NCBI GenBank assembly: GCA_002633005.1
Contig: NMRA01000488.1
Span: 162,194-226,193 of the forward strand
Direction: 5' to 3'
From: Phoronis australis
Taxonomy: Eukaryota; Phoronida; Phoronidae
DNA: 64,000 bases
The notes beneath the pieces were generated by a model. It ran no database searches. It had not been told where the DNA came from and saw only the letters and a program-made list of their open reading frames with translations. Every line of letters begins with the position of its first letter. Positions within the stretch are counted from its first letter, which is position 1. Both the position numbers and the translations under genes were made by a program. Positions 47,501-62,500 of this stretch are shown here, one piece after another.

Positions 47501-50500
47501 TGCCATTCTGATCTCAACACCTGACTGCAGCTGCAGTAATGTAAACAGTAAAAGAAATGCTTCAGGAAAAGGACCCTGATTACTTCCATACAAGGGTGAT
47601 TAAAATGTGGTTTTCAAAGCAAATTACTTTGCTGTACTCAGGTTTCTTAGAATTAAAATTAAAAAGTGATCTGATATCGCCTGTGAAACACTTTCTGCTA
47701 ATCAATCATAATGAAGGGCACAGTGACCTTCAAATTGGGGCTTTTCAAAACACAAAAAGGGGTGGCAATGACGTAGACGGATCTGTTCCCCGCTGGGTTT
47801 GGTTTTTCCGTAACAGTGGTCTATACAGTCTACATTAATACTAATCGACACGTGACTTTATTGAGACAATGATCTCTGCACATCATACAATGATAGGTTA
47901 AATGTATATCGTATCAGATCTAAAACTCAAACAAGGCAAAATATTTTGTCCAAGAGATAGAAAAAAATGATATCTTCACCAACCTGCGACTGTTAACTCG
48001 TGTTAAATGTTATAGTAATGTTTGCAATCGAACCTCTAGCTGACTAGCAATCAGGGCGTTATGACAAGTACTGTTATCTTTGCACAATGAGGGAATTACC
48101 CAATACACCATAACAGATACTGGTGCACTAATGATCATACAGGAACCTATCAACATGTTTACACATTAAACCTACAAAATTACAGACTTTTAAAACAGTG
48201 AATAAAGCATGATATCTGAAAGTTTCGTATGAATCCAATTGGCCATTTTTGAGATATGATCTTCAGAAGTTAGTCAAATTTGGACATTTTTCTAGAGTCA
48301 CGTACAAACTTAATGCAAACGGTCCAATAATGTGACTCCTTCCTTTCATTTGTGAATAACCTATTAAAGGGTTTCATTGGACTTCTTCATCATCATCATG
48401 ACTCATACATGTACAGACAACAAACTTACATTGGGAAAAACAAAGCTTGCCTCCTGCTGACAAAAAAGCCGCCAAATTCTCCAATGACTGGAATTACATT
48501 TTTGGAAGACAAGGTGTTTCTCCAAACCGTATAATTAGTCAAACAAATAGAACCAATCACCTGTTCTTGCTTTTAAAAGGTCACACCATACTTCTGTTAG
48601 CTACATTTTACCTGAGAAACCTGTAGTTAATCACACGGCTTGACTTCTAATCTCTTTTATACCAACACTTGGCAAAGCATTGCTCACCAAAAGCACTCTT
48701 TCGCAAGATCATCTTACTTAAAAGTTTGAAACTGATGAAACAATATACCTCCAGTGTACGAAGGTATATTGTTTTAGTCGAAAACTGAATGTGATTAAAA
48801 GGTCATAGAAGGATAATTGAAATATTAGAACGTTTATGATAACAAATTTGTAGCAACGTAATTATAAACAGATAGCTAGAAACTGTTTTACAAGTACTTT
48901 AAATATTAAAAACTAAAATTTAAAAATAAGAGATAAATTTTGTAATTTCAAAGTGAGAATACTTGGTCATTAAAACGCAATTTCATAATCAAATATTTTT
49001 TTAGGAATATGCTATTATCTGAAATCGAAAAAAAACAAATAAATTCATTTTGCTCTGCTTCATTTAGAAACTGAATAATTGCAATACTGACAACACAAAC
49101 AGTTTGCAGTATTGCCTAATTTTCAAGGTTTATCGAATTGGAAGATCTTGCCTTTAGAGAATTTCTTGATAACAATCAAAATGTCAGAATACTTAAAAAG
49201 TTGGCAAAAATTGCTCATTATGAAGACACTCAAATATACGTTAAATGCACACTCGTTTTGAAAGCGTCCAACTGAACAGGACTGCACTGTGATTCACAAA
49301 ACAAAAACTGAAAGCAACTGAGAATTAGACCCTACCTTCACAAAGATCGACAGACATTCTGAAAAACAAACGGAGCACCACATCTCTACCGTAGACTGTA
49401 ATTTGATGCCGCAAATCTTCAATGCAAACTCTACAAAGCTATTTCCCCTGGGCACTAGGGACTGAGGGTTTTGAATAACTTAATAATCGGAGTCGTATTC
49501 CCACAACAAGCCAACAAGAATGCGGCAGCTATGTTCTCGCTATGTAGTTAAATCCATAGGCCCAAAAACATCTGTTCGGACATTGCACGCTTTTCACTAT
49601 CACTGACAGACTAATAAGTAAATACGATACAATGCAATTTACACCGTTAATGGTTAATTAGTTTACACTGTAAACAGCAGTGATAGTTCAGAATCCATTG
49701 TGAAAGGTGAGAAAAAAAATAGATGCCCTGTGTAGCTGTAGGGATAATGAGGGCATAACTCTCTACATGACTCCCCTACCAAAAAAGCTTTCCTGCTGTC
49801 AATTCGTGAAATTTGAATGCGTGATCTTCTTTTAAGAACCTCATTGAAAGAGTAAACCTTCATCATACAGTACGACTTAAAACGGGAGAAGCAAAAAATG
49901 TTCTTTCAAGTCACTAAGTTTCAAAGACTTTTTTCTTCAACACGCCCATTTTTCTTAATCCTTTATTTCAAAGAAGGCTTCAATGTTCTCAATAAATCTG
50001 ATACCCTTCTTGTTCAAGTAATCAACAAACAACTACCAGCCTAAAGACATAGTTCACTTTGTAATTTGTTTTTTTAAGTTTGACAAATACAAAATATGTA
50101 GTCATAACTTCATTCCACATAAAAATAAAGTTTATTAAACTCCTTGCGTGTTCATGTCGTTAAGTTGTATTAATTTCAAATACTTTGAAGTTTTCACTGT
50201 CATTAAATGTTGCTTTTGGTCAACTTCCAATGATAACTTGTGCATTTGATGCTCTTTCAAAACATTGTACAAGACATTGGAGTAGAACGAGACCTAATTG
50301 TTTGCGTATACACTTTTGAAAATTGTTCTTAAGGTTATCTCAAACCTTATTTAGTGGTCTCCATTCTAACTTGTATATTAAAAATAAGCTGAGTCAACTA
50401 GTGAAAAGACCCGTTTAGACATCAACTTTTGGCCCGTCGCAACTGATATGGAGCAAATTGATCGGTGTCAAGCGTCAGTTTACACACAACTCACTAACTG

Positions 50501-53500
50501 TGGCAAGACGGAAATTGTAGGCTGGAAAGTGTGTCACACATGCGCAGGTTTACAAATCACGGGAGTTGAAAAGACAAAGAACCCGTATTGAGGTCATTAC
50601 ACAAGCGCAGTAGAGATGATCCTTTCCGCATTGCCCCAGTTTCGCGTTTAGACACATAATTGACACGGAGCAAGATGTTTTAGTGCAAATTGCTCTACCT
50701 CAAAAACGGGTAGCAAAAGTTGTCACCGCGGTGTCAACTTGCTCCAGTTCAGTCCCGTTTGCGCACATACTTGCACTGGAACAATTCGTTCCGTGTCAGC
50801 TGATCCGTGTCAACTTCTGTAGTGAAAACAGCACTATGGCACTATCATATATATGCTTTCAGTTTATCCCCAAGCCATAGCCAATATGGTTACCTGGTCT
50901 ACCGTATTACCGGTATTCACCTGGGCTAAAGGTCCTTTGTGCACCAGTTTGGTTATTGGCCAATTAGTGGTTGAAGCCCATGCGCTATACTGATTTTTTA
51001 GAGTTAGCTGTCACTCCAAGTGTACTGCACAGTGGTATAAAGAAAAGGATTTTCAGACGGGTCAAAATGACAACTACAATTTTTAATAAAATTCTTTTCT
51101 AATGAAAATGTGAATGAAGAGTCAAAAGCTTAGGACTAGGCAGAAATGATAAATACGCAAAAATCCAAAATTCAGCATAAAAATATACATCTCAATGAAC
51201 AAATGATAGAATATCAATCTTCAAATCCTCAGTTAAACCAGAAAGATGTGCACACGGCACAATTCAGTATTTGTCAGGAATTTCAGCAATTGCAGTTAAT
51301 TTTGCAAATAAACAGAAAACGACGATTGCACACTTGACTAATTCCACGATGGAATCTCCATTTGTTACACTCCATATTTTCCAAACACGGCTCCAGGGTT
51401 GTTTCATAAAAACTGAAATTTGGTGTTCCATACAACTATTTCTGAATAATAATCAAATTTAACTTTAGCAAAAGTGCAGCCTCAGAGAATATACACATAA
51501 CTTCTTCTTACTAGGATAATTTCTATGAATTATTTCTAGAATGCGATAAGATGATAATTACAATTCAATCATTCACACAACCTTATACCAACTCTACTGA
51601 CAGAGCATTGACACGAACCAACCAGAACATGGCAGATACAAGGTAACTGTAAAGCTAAATCTGCCACTATGAACACGGCGGTAGTCACATCAGAAAGAAT
51701 TTGTCATGTGTTGCGAGCTTTATAGAAACACATCCGCCAAATTTCATGAAGATCTTGCAAAGGATTTAGAAGATACAGTAGTGGATGCCAGATGGACAAG
51801 GGATACCAGAAACGAGATGCTGGACACAAGACGCCGGACACTGAAAACCCAGATTTGCCCGAAGCGTGAGGACGCGAACAAAGATGCTGGAGGCACGTTG
51901 CAGCTGATGTTCTATGAAGTGCTAATGTACTTGCAGTTGCACCTGTCTTATTGCCTACAGATGTAATTAAACAGTAATTTAATACAGCTTTGGGCTATGG
52001 TCTAATTCAATGATTCAAGTATCTTTTTTAAGCAGACGACAGGGTCCTTGATGTCCCATTCCCCTCCGAAAAATATTTAACAACTGTTCGAAATTCTCCG
52101 CATCATGTCCAATTCCCCCACATAGATTGAAAAATTCCCTCGAGGATAGAATCACTTGAACACACACACACACACACAGATTGGCTTCAGAACGTTTTCT
52201 TCACTACAAATATCCAATTCATACGCATGCTACAGTTTACTGTCACAACGGGATAACTGAATCTGTATTTAGTTTATCTGAAGTACAGGGCTGATAATGG
52301 TAAAAATCAACCACTTTCAGACAGTGAAAAATAAGTATTCAAATCAAAAGATTNTAGAACGAGACCTAATTGTTTGTGTATACACTTTTGAAAATTGCTC
52401 TTAAGGTTATCTCAAACCTTATTTAGTGGCCTCCATTCTAACTCGTATATTAAAAATAAGCCGAGTCAACTAGTAAAAAGTCCTGTTTAGACATCAACTT
52501 TTGGCCCGGCGCAACTGATATGGAGCAAATTGATCGGTGTCAAGCGTCCGTTTACACACAACTCACTAACTGTGGCAAGACGGAAATTGTAGGCTGGAGA
52601 GTGTATCACACATGCGCAGGTTTACAAATCACGGGAGTTGAAGAGACAAAGAACCCGTATTGAGGTCATTACATAAGCGCAGTAGAGATGATCCTTTCCG
52701 CATTGCCCCAGTCACGCATTTAGACACAAGAGCAAGATGTTCTAGCGCAAATTGCTCTACCTAAAAAACGGGTGGCAAAAGTTGTCACCGGGGTGTCAAT
52801 TTGCTCCAGTTCAGTCCCGTTAACACACATACTTGCACTGGAACAATTCGTTCGGTGTCAGCTGATCCGTGTCAACTTTTGTAGTGAAAACGGCACTATG
52901 GCACTATCATATATATGCTTTCAGTTTATCCCCAAGCCATAGCCAATATGGTTACCTGGTCTATTATTCACCTGGTCTAAAGGTCCTTTGTGCACCAGTT
53001 TGGTTATTGGCCAATTAGTGGTTGAAGCCCATGTGCTATACTGATTTTTTAGAGTTAGCTGCCACTCCAAGTGTACTGCACAGTGGTATAAAGAAAAGGA
53101 TTTTTGGACAGAGGGTCGAAATGAAAACTACAATTTTTTAATAAAATTCTTTTCTAATGAAAATGTGATTGAAGAGTCAAAAGCTTTGGACTAGGCAGAA
53201 ATGATAAATACGCAAAAATCCAAAATTCAGCATAAAAATATATATCTCAATAAGCGAATGATAGAATATCAATCTTCAAATCATCAGTTAAATCACAAAG
53301 ATGTGCACATGGCACAATTCAGTATTTGTCAGGAATTTCAGCAATTGCAGTTAATTTTGCAAATAAAGAGAAAACGACGACTGCACACTTGACTAATTCC
53401 AAGATGGAATCTCCATTTGTTACACTCCATATTTTCCAAATACGACTCCAAGGTTGTTTCATGAAAACCGAAATTTGGTGTTATGTTCCATACAACTATT

Positions 53501-56500
53501 TCTGAATAATAATTAAGCTTAACTTTAGCAAAAGTGCAGTCTCTGAGAATATACACCTAACTTCTTCTTACTAGGATACTTTCTATGAATTATTTCTAGA
53601 ATGCGATAAGATGATAATTACAATTCAATCATTCACACAACCTTATACCAACTCTACTGACAGAGCATTGACACGGACCAACCAGAACATGGCAGATACA
53701 AGGTAACTGTAAAACTCAATCTGCCACTATGAACACAGCGGTAGTCACATCAGAAAGAATATGTCATCTGTTGTGAACTTCATACAAACACATCCGCCAA
53801 ATTTCATGAAGATCTTGCAAACGATTTAGAAGATGCAGTAATGGATGCCAGATGGACAAGGGATACCAGAAACGAGATGCTGGACACAAGACGCCGGACA
53901 CTGAAAACCCAAATTTGCCGGAAGCGTGAGGACGCGAACAAAGATGCTGGAGGCACGTTGCAGCTGATGTTCTATGAAGTGCTAATGTACTTGCAGTTGC
54001 ACCTGTCTTATTGCCTACAGATGTAATTAAACAGTAATTTAATACAGCTTTGGGCTATGGTCTAATTCAATGATTCAAGTATCTTTTTTAAGCAGACGAC
54101 AGGGTCCTTGATGTCCCATTCCCCTCCGAAAAATATTTAACAACTGTTCGAAATTCCACGCATCAGGTCCAAAAATTCCCCCACACAGAGTAAATAAATT
54201 CCCTTGAGGTTAGAATCACACACACACACACAGATCAGCTTCAGAACGTTTTCTTCACTACAAATATCCAATTCATACGCATGCTACAGTTTACTGTCAC
54301 AACGGGATAACTGAATCTATATTTAGTTTATCTGAAGTACAGGGCTGATAATGGTAAAAATCAACCACTTTCAGACAGTGAAAAATAAGTATTCAAATCA
54401 AAAGATTGGAGCTTGTACCAAATTTCAAAAAAAAAAATATATATTGTTTGTCTCAAATTCAAGGATTACCATTACAGACAAACCTCTGGGGAGGCATGAA
54501 ATCGTTGCGCAGGTGGCTACTTTCTACAATTTTATGAACTCCAATGAGTCTTATTTACAGATTCTGTTGATCACAAAATACAGTTTCCAATATTTGAAAA
54601 ACAAGACAAACGCCAAAATTAACTAAGTCCCAATTATCAGAATCAAGAAAATTGGGCTGAATTTCCGTGTCCCAAATTTTAGACTCTTTCCCACTCAAAC
54701 TAGAGAATTTTTACACAGTAGTGAGCCAATCATTTGTGAGAGTTCATAGTTCACTACCTGACAGTCCAACTCCTTGGAGCTAACCCATTACCAAGAAAAA
54801 AACATGGAGTATTGGTGGTGACGGGGAGGGGGGTTTTCCTCTCACCTGATAAAAAAACTCAGAAGGCAAGAACACCTTTGCCCTGAATGATGACACTTTT
54901 CCCCAAACTTGTGACTATTTTTTCAAACAGGTCGCAGGCCATTCAAGGGTGTCTGAAGTGCCAGCAAAAAGGCTGCAAACAAGTCACAGCAACACGACAC
55001 GACACGACACATGTTAAAACAGGTGGTGAACACTGGATGTAAATGTATGCAATCCATAACGGCAGAATCAATATTTACAGGGTGCTGCCAATGATGAAGG
55101 GGTCATAACCTTTTTAGATGAGGAGAGCAAGGACAGAACATTGCTCACCAGATGGAAGCACTGGCAAGGTAAAGTCAAGCCCACACTTACGTTTTGAACA
55201 AATGGACTTTGGTTTCACTGGCATCACTAAAATTAAGAGCTTCTCACTTTCTTGACCATTTTTTCTGGAATTCCCTCATGAACAAGGAAAAATAAGGAGT
55301 GGCGAACCTAGTGTTGCCGCGTCTGAAATGCGGTACGGTAAAAGGTAGGGTTTATATTGGCAGGGTGCAAGCCAAATTCACAATCAAAGTGTGGTAAAAA
55401 GTCTACAGTTTGTGACAATCTCTAAAATTAGGGAAATCGAAATTTAAGGTGATTACAGCATTCATTAAGTTTAAGATACCGGATATTGTGTTTTCGAACA
55501 GAACCTGACAATAAACTTGGCAGGAATCATAAAATTTCAATGCAAAAAATAGCCACAGATGCAAAATTATCATGCATCCCCGTAGTTTGTAACGTTGAAG
55601 CGAACGATCCATTTTTTGTTGATCGTAATTCTTAAATTAATAAAGTATACATGCAAAAAGCAGAATGATTGTACTTGGTTGGACCTTCTTTCAATTGTTT
55701 ACAGTCATCACAACTGAGAGGTGGGGCGGTCGTGCTTCGATCCCGACGGTCATGTTCGGTCCCCAGCGGGCCAGTTTTGTGGTGGGTGGTCATGTGTTTA
55801 GATGTATCAGTCCCATTTTCTAGTCTATAAGTCCAATTTGATCCCCAAGGTCCTGTTTTGTGGTGAGTCAGTCAGACTTGGAGGACCCGTGGCCTTGTTT
55901 TGGGTCTGGCTGGTCTTGTTTTGGGTCTGGCGGTCACCCATAAATTTGGGACAACCAATATTGCCTATTACTAAACTTTGGTCCAAGCTCTGACCTTGCG
56001 CAAAATAATAAAATTTTTCACTGTACCAAACTGGAGAGAGTTTACCATAGATTTTCCACCGTGAAGGTCTGCAAAGTTAGGAAGGTAGAAAAAATTTCTG
56101 ATAATATTAGTATTCTGATTGGTCGTTGTAGGTAACTATCTTATACACATGTAGGGCAAACTAGTGAAAACAACCCTTGCAACAGCAGACCTGCAAAGTC
56201 AACATTATTTGACCCCCTTTTTTACTAAGAATATTGAAGAAAAACATCTTTCTGAAGGCATCAACGCTACACTAACAAATGAACAACTCTGATTCTAGGT
56301 TTTACTTCGGTTTAGTGAGCACAAGCTAAAGACCAAGCAGATTGAATAATTTACTTACTCATACTTTCATTCAAGGCACAACATAAATAATTAATCATGT
56401 AAAAAGAAATTCAATACATACCTATGATTGGTATTTGTTACTCCTCTGTTAAATTACAAACACAACTTTTAACATTCACTCAGCAGGTGAGGATGTAGGA

Positions 56501-59500
56501 GCATACGTTAATAGCTGAGTTAGGTACAAAATAAGAAAAACTTGTATTCAACATCTTACAAATAAAGTAGAAAAAACATTGCTCCCTGTTAAATAACAGA
56601 TGTCAATCTGACAGTCCAGCTGTGGGTTTATGACACATCAACAGCGGATTCATCAACACCTACCATTATATCATGGGAGACAAACTGCTCCAAAAAGGAA
56701 GAGATTTTCACATGATCGTCACATCTCAACAACATTCTCTTGCTACAGCTTTGGCACATTCAAAGACTTGTCGTCAAAGGATTGCTATGTTTAAAAATAA
56801 ACTTTTATTCTTTAGGCCGAAAACTAAATGTTTTCTTGTTTCAAGCATTGGTCACGAATAGATTTCCACAGGAATTCTACTATGAACAACTGCATCCTAA
56901 ACAGAATGTGTCAACTATTTGAGAACTATCAGTTAAGTTGGACAGTTGAGCTTCTAAAGCTTGGTATGAAAACATAATGACTCATGTTTTATACATGAAT
57001 CTCTGCCTAAAACAGGATCATATGAACTTCATCGGGTCAGACTGTCTAGACTGTTTCTCAGAAAATGATTTGAAAATGGTGCAACTGGATACCTTGAGGG
57101 CAGATCCAAACAATAGTTTTGGAATCTCTGCGTGGTTACCCTTTATGAAATTTAATTGATTCCACAAAATAAGTTTATTTATAAATATATTAATAATAAA
57201 GAAATGGAGCCGGGCTATGTACTGGCAAATGCAACAAATTAAAACGAATATTACAATTAGCTCACTGCCAACCACTCACAGAAAGCATGAGAACAGTAGC
57301 AGTACAGGAGACTTCAAAAACTATGCAAAGGTCTCCCCAGATAACTATCAACCTTAAGGATCATTTTTGCCAACACTACTTATATCGAAATCATAAATCT
57401 GTCTTTTAAATGCCATCGTAAAATTACAATTAAACAGTATGTACGGAAATACTCAACCACCATTTTGGATTCTTCTGAATGGACAATCGTAGAAGGAGAA
57501 AATTGACAAAATCACTTGACGTCCCAACAAACACTAATTACGGTAGGAGCTCACACGATGGTCAAAAAGTAGCATCTCAATTTTCAACTACCATTTCGAA
57601 TTATAAAATAATTAGCTCAAATGTCCTCAAACAAACAGTTCGGGAACACCCCGTTGCGCTATAAGGCTAAAGTTCTACCATAGCTACATTTATTTGTAGA
57701 CGCCAGGCATGGTATGTCCGGCTAGATAAGACACGTCAGGCGGGAAAATGTAATATAAAAGAAACCAAGTATACACTGAAATGACATCAATGACATTTTA
57801 TTACAAGGAGATTATGGTTTTTGGAGTTCATGACATCATATCGCCAAGAAAACCAATATAAGAACTAGCCTTAAATTTCAATACTTCAACAATGAACGAC
57901 AAGCACATCAGGCAACCAAAATGGCAGGACTTATATTTTTAATAGTCTCATAGTGGCCATGTAATATATTGTCACTTTATAACTTAAAAAAGTGGTAATA
58001 TTTTTTAAAAACATTAAGATAAGGAATCATAAGACATTATAATCTATTGCCTGACTTCTAACCAAACATGAAATTGAATGTGGACTAGTCAAACAATCTA
58101 CTAAACTAATACACTACCAAACCTGTAAGAGCCGGACATTCCAAGTAAGAGCAACTGGTTCTCATGTAACTCAAAAGCAATCTCTAACAGTCCAACAAGC
58201 ATCACTATTCTTACCCAACAAAATAGAAAATAACCACTGCTAAAACACAACAACCACATTTGAACACAACTGAAATAAAGCAACGTAGCTAACTCAATCC
58301 TTAAGTCCAGTAATTGATTTATTTTTCATATTATGAAATTAAAGCATTTTAGTCCAAGATATTTTGGTAACCTGATGCGCGGTTAAATTTTAATACATCT
58401 TAACAAAATGACAGGGTGGATTTCAGCAGAAAAATCTCACCAAAATCACGGGTCCTCATTTAAAACGCACAGTAATACCGTTCTCCAGTAATCTCGTTAA
58501 GTCTTGCTTTTCAAGCGAGGTCCTTGCGAGGTCCAAGTGTTATTGATCTCTACCTAGGTCTCGTCGCAACGCTACTGAATGCTAACAAACTCACTAAACT
58601 GTTATGTAAGTGCACATACATTTCCAACAGAATAAGTCAGCAAGCAGTAGAGTAAAATCATTCACTAAAAACTCACTGGATGCTTCAGTCTATCTGGTAA
58701 TAGTATCCCTACTTATCATGAAAACTGGTTCACTGCACATCAAAGGCTCAGGTACAGGTATTTAATGGGTCACCAGCCTCTGATTTCCACCAACATCCTG
58801 TTCCACCTCTCTGATCATTGTATTCATACTTAAATACACTGCCTGCGTTCAAATAAAGAACTCAAGGTATCTATAGATGAACAGGTAAAATCCATACTAA
58901 CCAAGATAGGTGTTGTCAAACGATGCTGTAGGCAGTCAATCAGCTGAAAGAGACTACACCACCAGACTCAACAGATCAGGATCATAGACTGTTCTGGTCT
59001 TGAAAAAGTCTTGGGTATAAACTATGTGTCAATAGGATTGTGTGCCAATCAATAGCTCAGGTACAATACATGTGCCCAGTGGCAGAGCAGTGTATAGGAT
59101 TGGGTCAATACACACTCAGTAGGCCTATTCTTATGCTAAGCAACTGATAGCATTCAGAGCAGTGTCTGAATAGAAAAACAATCCCAGTCAATGGGCCAAC
59201 CTTCAGGCCTTTATCAGCTCAGCAGTGTTTGGCCAATGAAACAGTTATTGTGAAAACATGGCATAACAGTTGGTAATAACATATATGGAATGTTTGAAGG
59301 TGGAATACTAGAAAGAATTCGCAGTGCTTTGGATCCATTCATCCAAAGCTGTTTTAATGTTTAGTATTCATAAGTGAATAATGTGTGCCATGAAAAGCTT
59401 TTTTGCACCTCACCAAATGGCGCAGAAAGCCAGGCAAGCTTTTAGTTACAAGGCTTCAATAAAATAACAAATCAATTCACCAAGAATTACATTTAACAGT

Positions 59501-62500
59501 AAATGCTGATAATCGACAGGAATTTGTGAATGCTTTTTTACCCTTCATCCCGCGATAAAAATACCAAGCCCGCTTTTAAGCTACATGGCTGCCATAGAAG
59601 AATAAATCTATTCATGAAAAATTATATTTAGATGCAGTTAATGGAGTGTAGAATTTCTGCGGCTGTTAACTGACGGTGGTCTCACAGTTACACTAATGGG
59701 GATAGGTTTGTAAGAACAAGATATATTTATACAGTTATAGCCTACTAACTAGTAACTACTAAATACATAAATTAGGTTACACAATGAAACAAAATGTGTG
59801 TCCATAGTATGGTAGACAACAATCTCTGTCCCTTAAACACATTATTCAGGCCATTGGCAAATAAAGTCAAGTGACAAGGCTGGCCAACACTTCCAAAACT
59901 TATTCACATCATATATGTCCTTTCTTACTAAAATTTCTTTTGACAGTAGAAATCAATTACTACAATTACCAGGTTGTTGATAATCAGCCAATTGCACAAT
60001 TTTCCTGTCAAACCAATAATAAAGAAATGCCCCCTAACACCCCTTCACAGATGACCCTTTTATTTTTCATCTTCACTTATTCCGACTCATCTAACTTCAT
60101 TTACTTTTTATTTTTACTTTATTTTGTTAAGTAATGGTCAGGTGACACTGCAGTTTCTATCTTCCCATTGCTTAAATCTTTGACACCAGAATTCCAACCG
60201 TATTTTGTAAAGACCTGCCATGATGACCAACCCAGGGCTAAAACCTGAGCCAGCATTTGTTGATTTAGGAAAACCCCATAGTTGAACGATCTCAAGTAAC
60301 AGTAGTAGAAGTTTAATTATTTATATTTAAACAAGCCGTCCTTCTGGTAAGAACTGCATAAAAGCAAAAAGACATCCTGGGATATTCAAACTTTAATAGA
60401 ACCATGGCCCAAATGAATGGAAAATAGCCACAATCAATGTCCATAAATTAAGAAAGGCACATGTCAACTCATAGAAATAATTATTGCTATTAAACCCCAG
60501 GCACAGTGGACATGCCACAGGTCAATGACTGGGAAAATGTTGCTCTTGACAAAGACATAAAGACACACATTGAAATGCACCTCAGAAATGTCATGAGTGT
60601 GAAAAGGGCAGAATCTGAACCTGTTCTCCCTTGCTGTTCAAATGTAGCATAAAGTCACTCATTAAGGATTTCAAGCACCCATTTGGCCCAGAATTAGCAT
60701 CATTAGAAGAGTGACACAGACTAAGGTCATTTACTGGAGCAATTGTTATGATTGCTGACAGAATATAACTGCAGCTGCTATTATCCTAGGCAAAATGTAT
60801 TCATTTGTTTGCAATCAGTAATACTTTTCGTTTTTCACAAAAGTACAAGGGATGCCTTTGGGCTAATACTAATCACTTCAGAAGTGTTTTAAACAGATTA
60901 AGTTCATATTTCTCAGGCAAATAAGTACCAAAATAGCACTTTCCAATTCTTAAAGGCCGACTATGGGTACTGATATCAACTGAGTTTTATTACACCTGCC
61001 TACTATTGATCATGCATTTTAATCAAGTATAAGGTTCTTAATCTTAATGAAAATTTTAGTTGAGAAACTTACCAGAAAATACCACCCTGCTATACACATA
61101 TTACAGGAAGAATTTATTAGAATCATCCAAAACGCCTGGTCTGAGAAAGCTTGGTGTAGAGATCATGAAAATTTCAGCGTACCTTAAACCCCAATCCATC
61201 CATAGCCATTGAATCCAATGTCAGGTATTAACTTTGAATTCTAACACTTACTACCATAAAATTGGTCTTAACTTGTCCCTTACTCAGATGAGCTGTGATT
61301 TCTGGGCTTTCTAATAACTGGCAATATGCTCTTACTTCTAATTAAATTTAACAAACTGGACTTTGCAAGCAAGACTTTCATGTGCCAAAAAGAGGACAGT
61401 GTGCTTGTCAGTAGACAATGTGACACGTAAGATTTATGCAAACGTTTTACAAGTTAAAAATCCAATAAGAATATGACCACAAGAGAATGTCTTTGAGAAC
61501 AAAATCTAGAACTTGGTTCCTTCGAAAATAACTGCAATGATTCTCAATAAAGCAATATCAACGTCTATCTTAAAACTTCAGAGATACCTCAACTCTGTGC
61601 AGTTTACGATAACCGCTTATCAACAAAAAATTCCATAAATTGGTTGACAAGTTGAATAAAAATGTGAACAGTTTTGTGCCCGGCAAGATGTTTCAAATGT
61701 CCCACACATGTGAACGGCTTTATTAAGCAGCATCATGGTCTTCAAAATTGTGTCTGCTCTGTCCAGCTTTTAATGAGACTTTCAAGTAGCAATGTGACAA
61801 ATGATAACGTGAGGCCAGATACTAGTGACCTCTATAGGACAAGGAGGTAATTAAACGTCTGCTTAAAATGCATCACATCTAATCATGTACACTATAAAAG
61901 ATACTTTCCACAAAAAATCAAAATGTTCCCCTATGTCACCCGCTGCGAACAAGAAGCACCTCCAAATGCAACCAGGTGGCGATAAGAGTCACTGGTCCCA
62001 AATAACCCCCCTCCATTGCTTTCTGAATGTCTGACATCCTCACTACACTACAAATTACTCCCAACAGAAGTATTTACTATGAAACAATGACAATGAAAAC
62101 AACCCTTTTGTGTGAGACCAGTGAAGAGAAAACAGTTAGAAGCTTTAAGTGGTGAAGTCAACAGCAACTTACAGTATTTCACCACTCATATCTTACAATC
62201 AGAATTGCCAAGAATCGAGATCAAGGATTGCGGCTTCCGCAAATCATCCAGAGAACAGAACGGCGGGAAACGCGGACATCCCGTCATCAATCGTTGACAA
62301 AGGACAGTAGAGAACAGTCCGAAACGTACGAACTCACAACATTCCAATCTCCGAGTAGGTTGATTCTACTTGTACCAGAATAGCCAAAATTGTGATTTTT
62401 CTACTTTTCAATGGAAACTTTACCAAATGTTGTTTTGCAACGCCTACAAACTACGGCCCCCTGCTGCTAAAAGATTAAGATATTATGAATCTATTCTTTT

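Noticed and set aside
48738-48774. microRNA precursor
   Set aside because: The stem is only 13-15 bp, too short for a pre-miRNA.
51146-51337. 63-codon frame repeated at 53201-53392
   Set aside because: Its apparent conservation comes only from the 2-kb duplication; it has no coding hallmarks.
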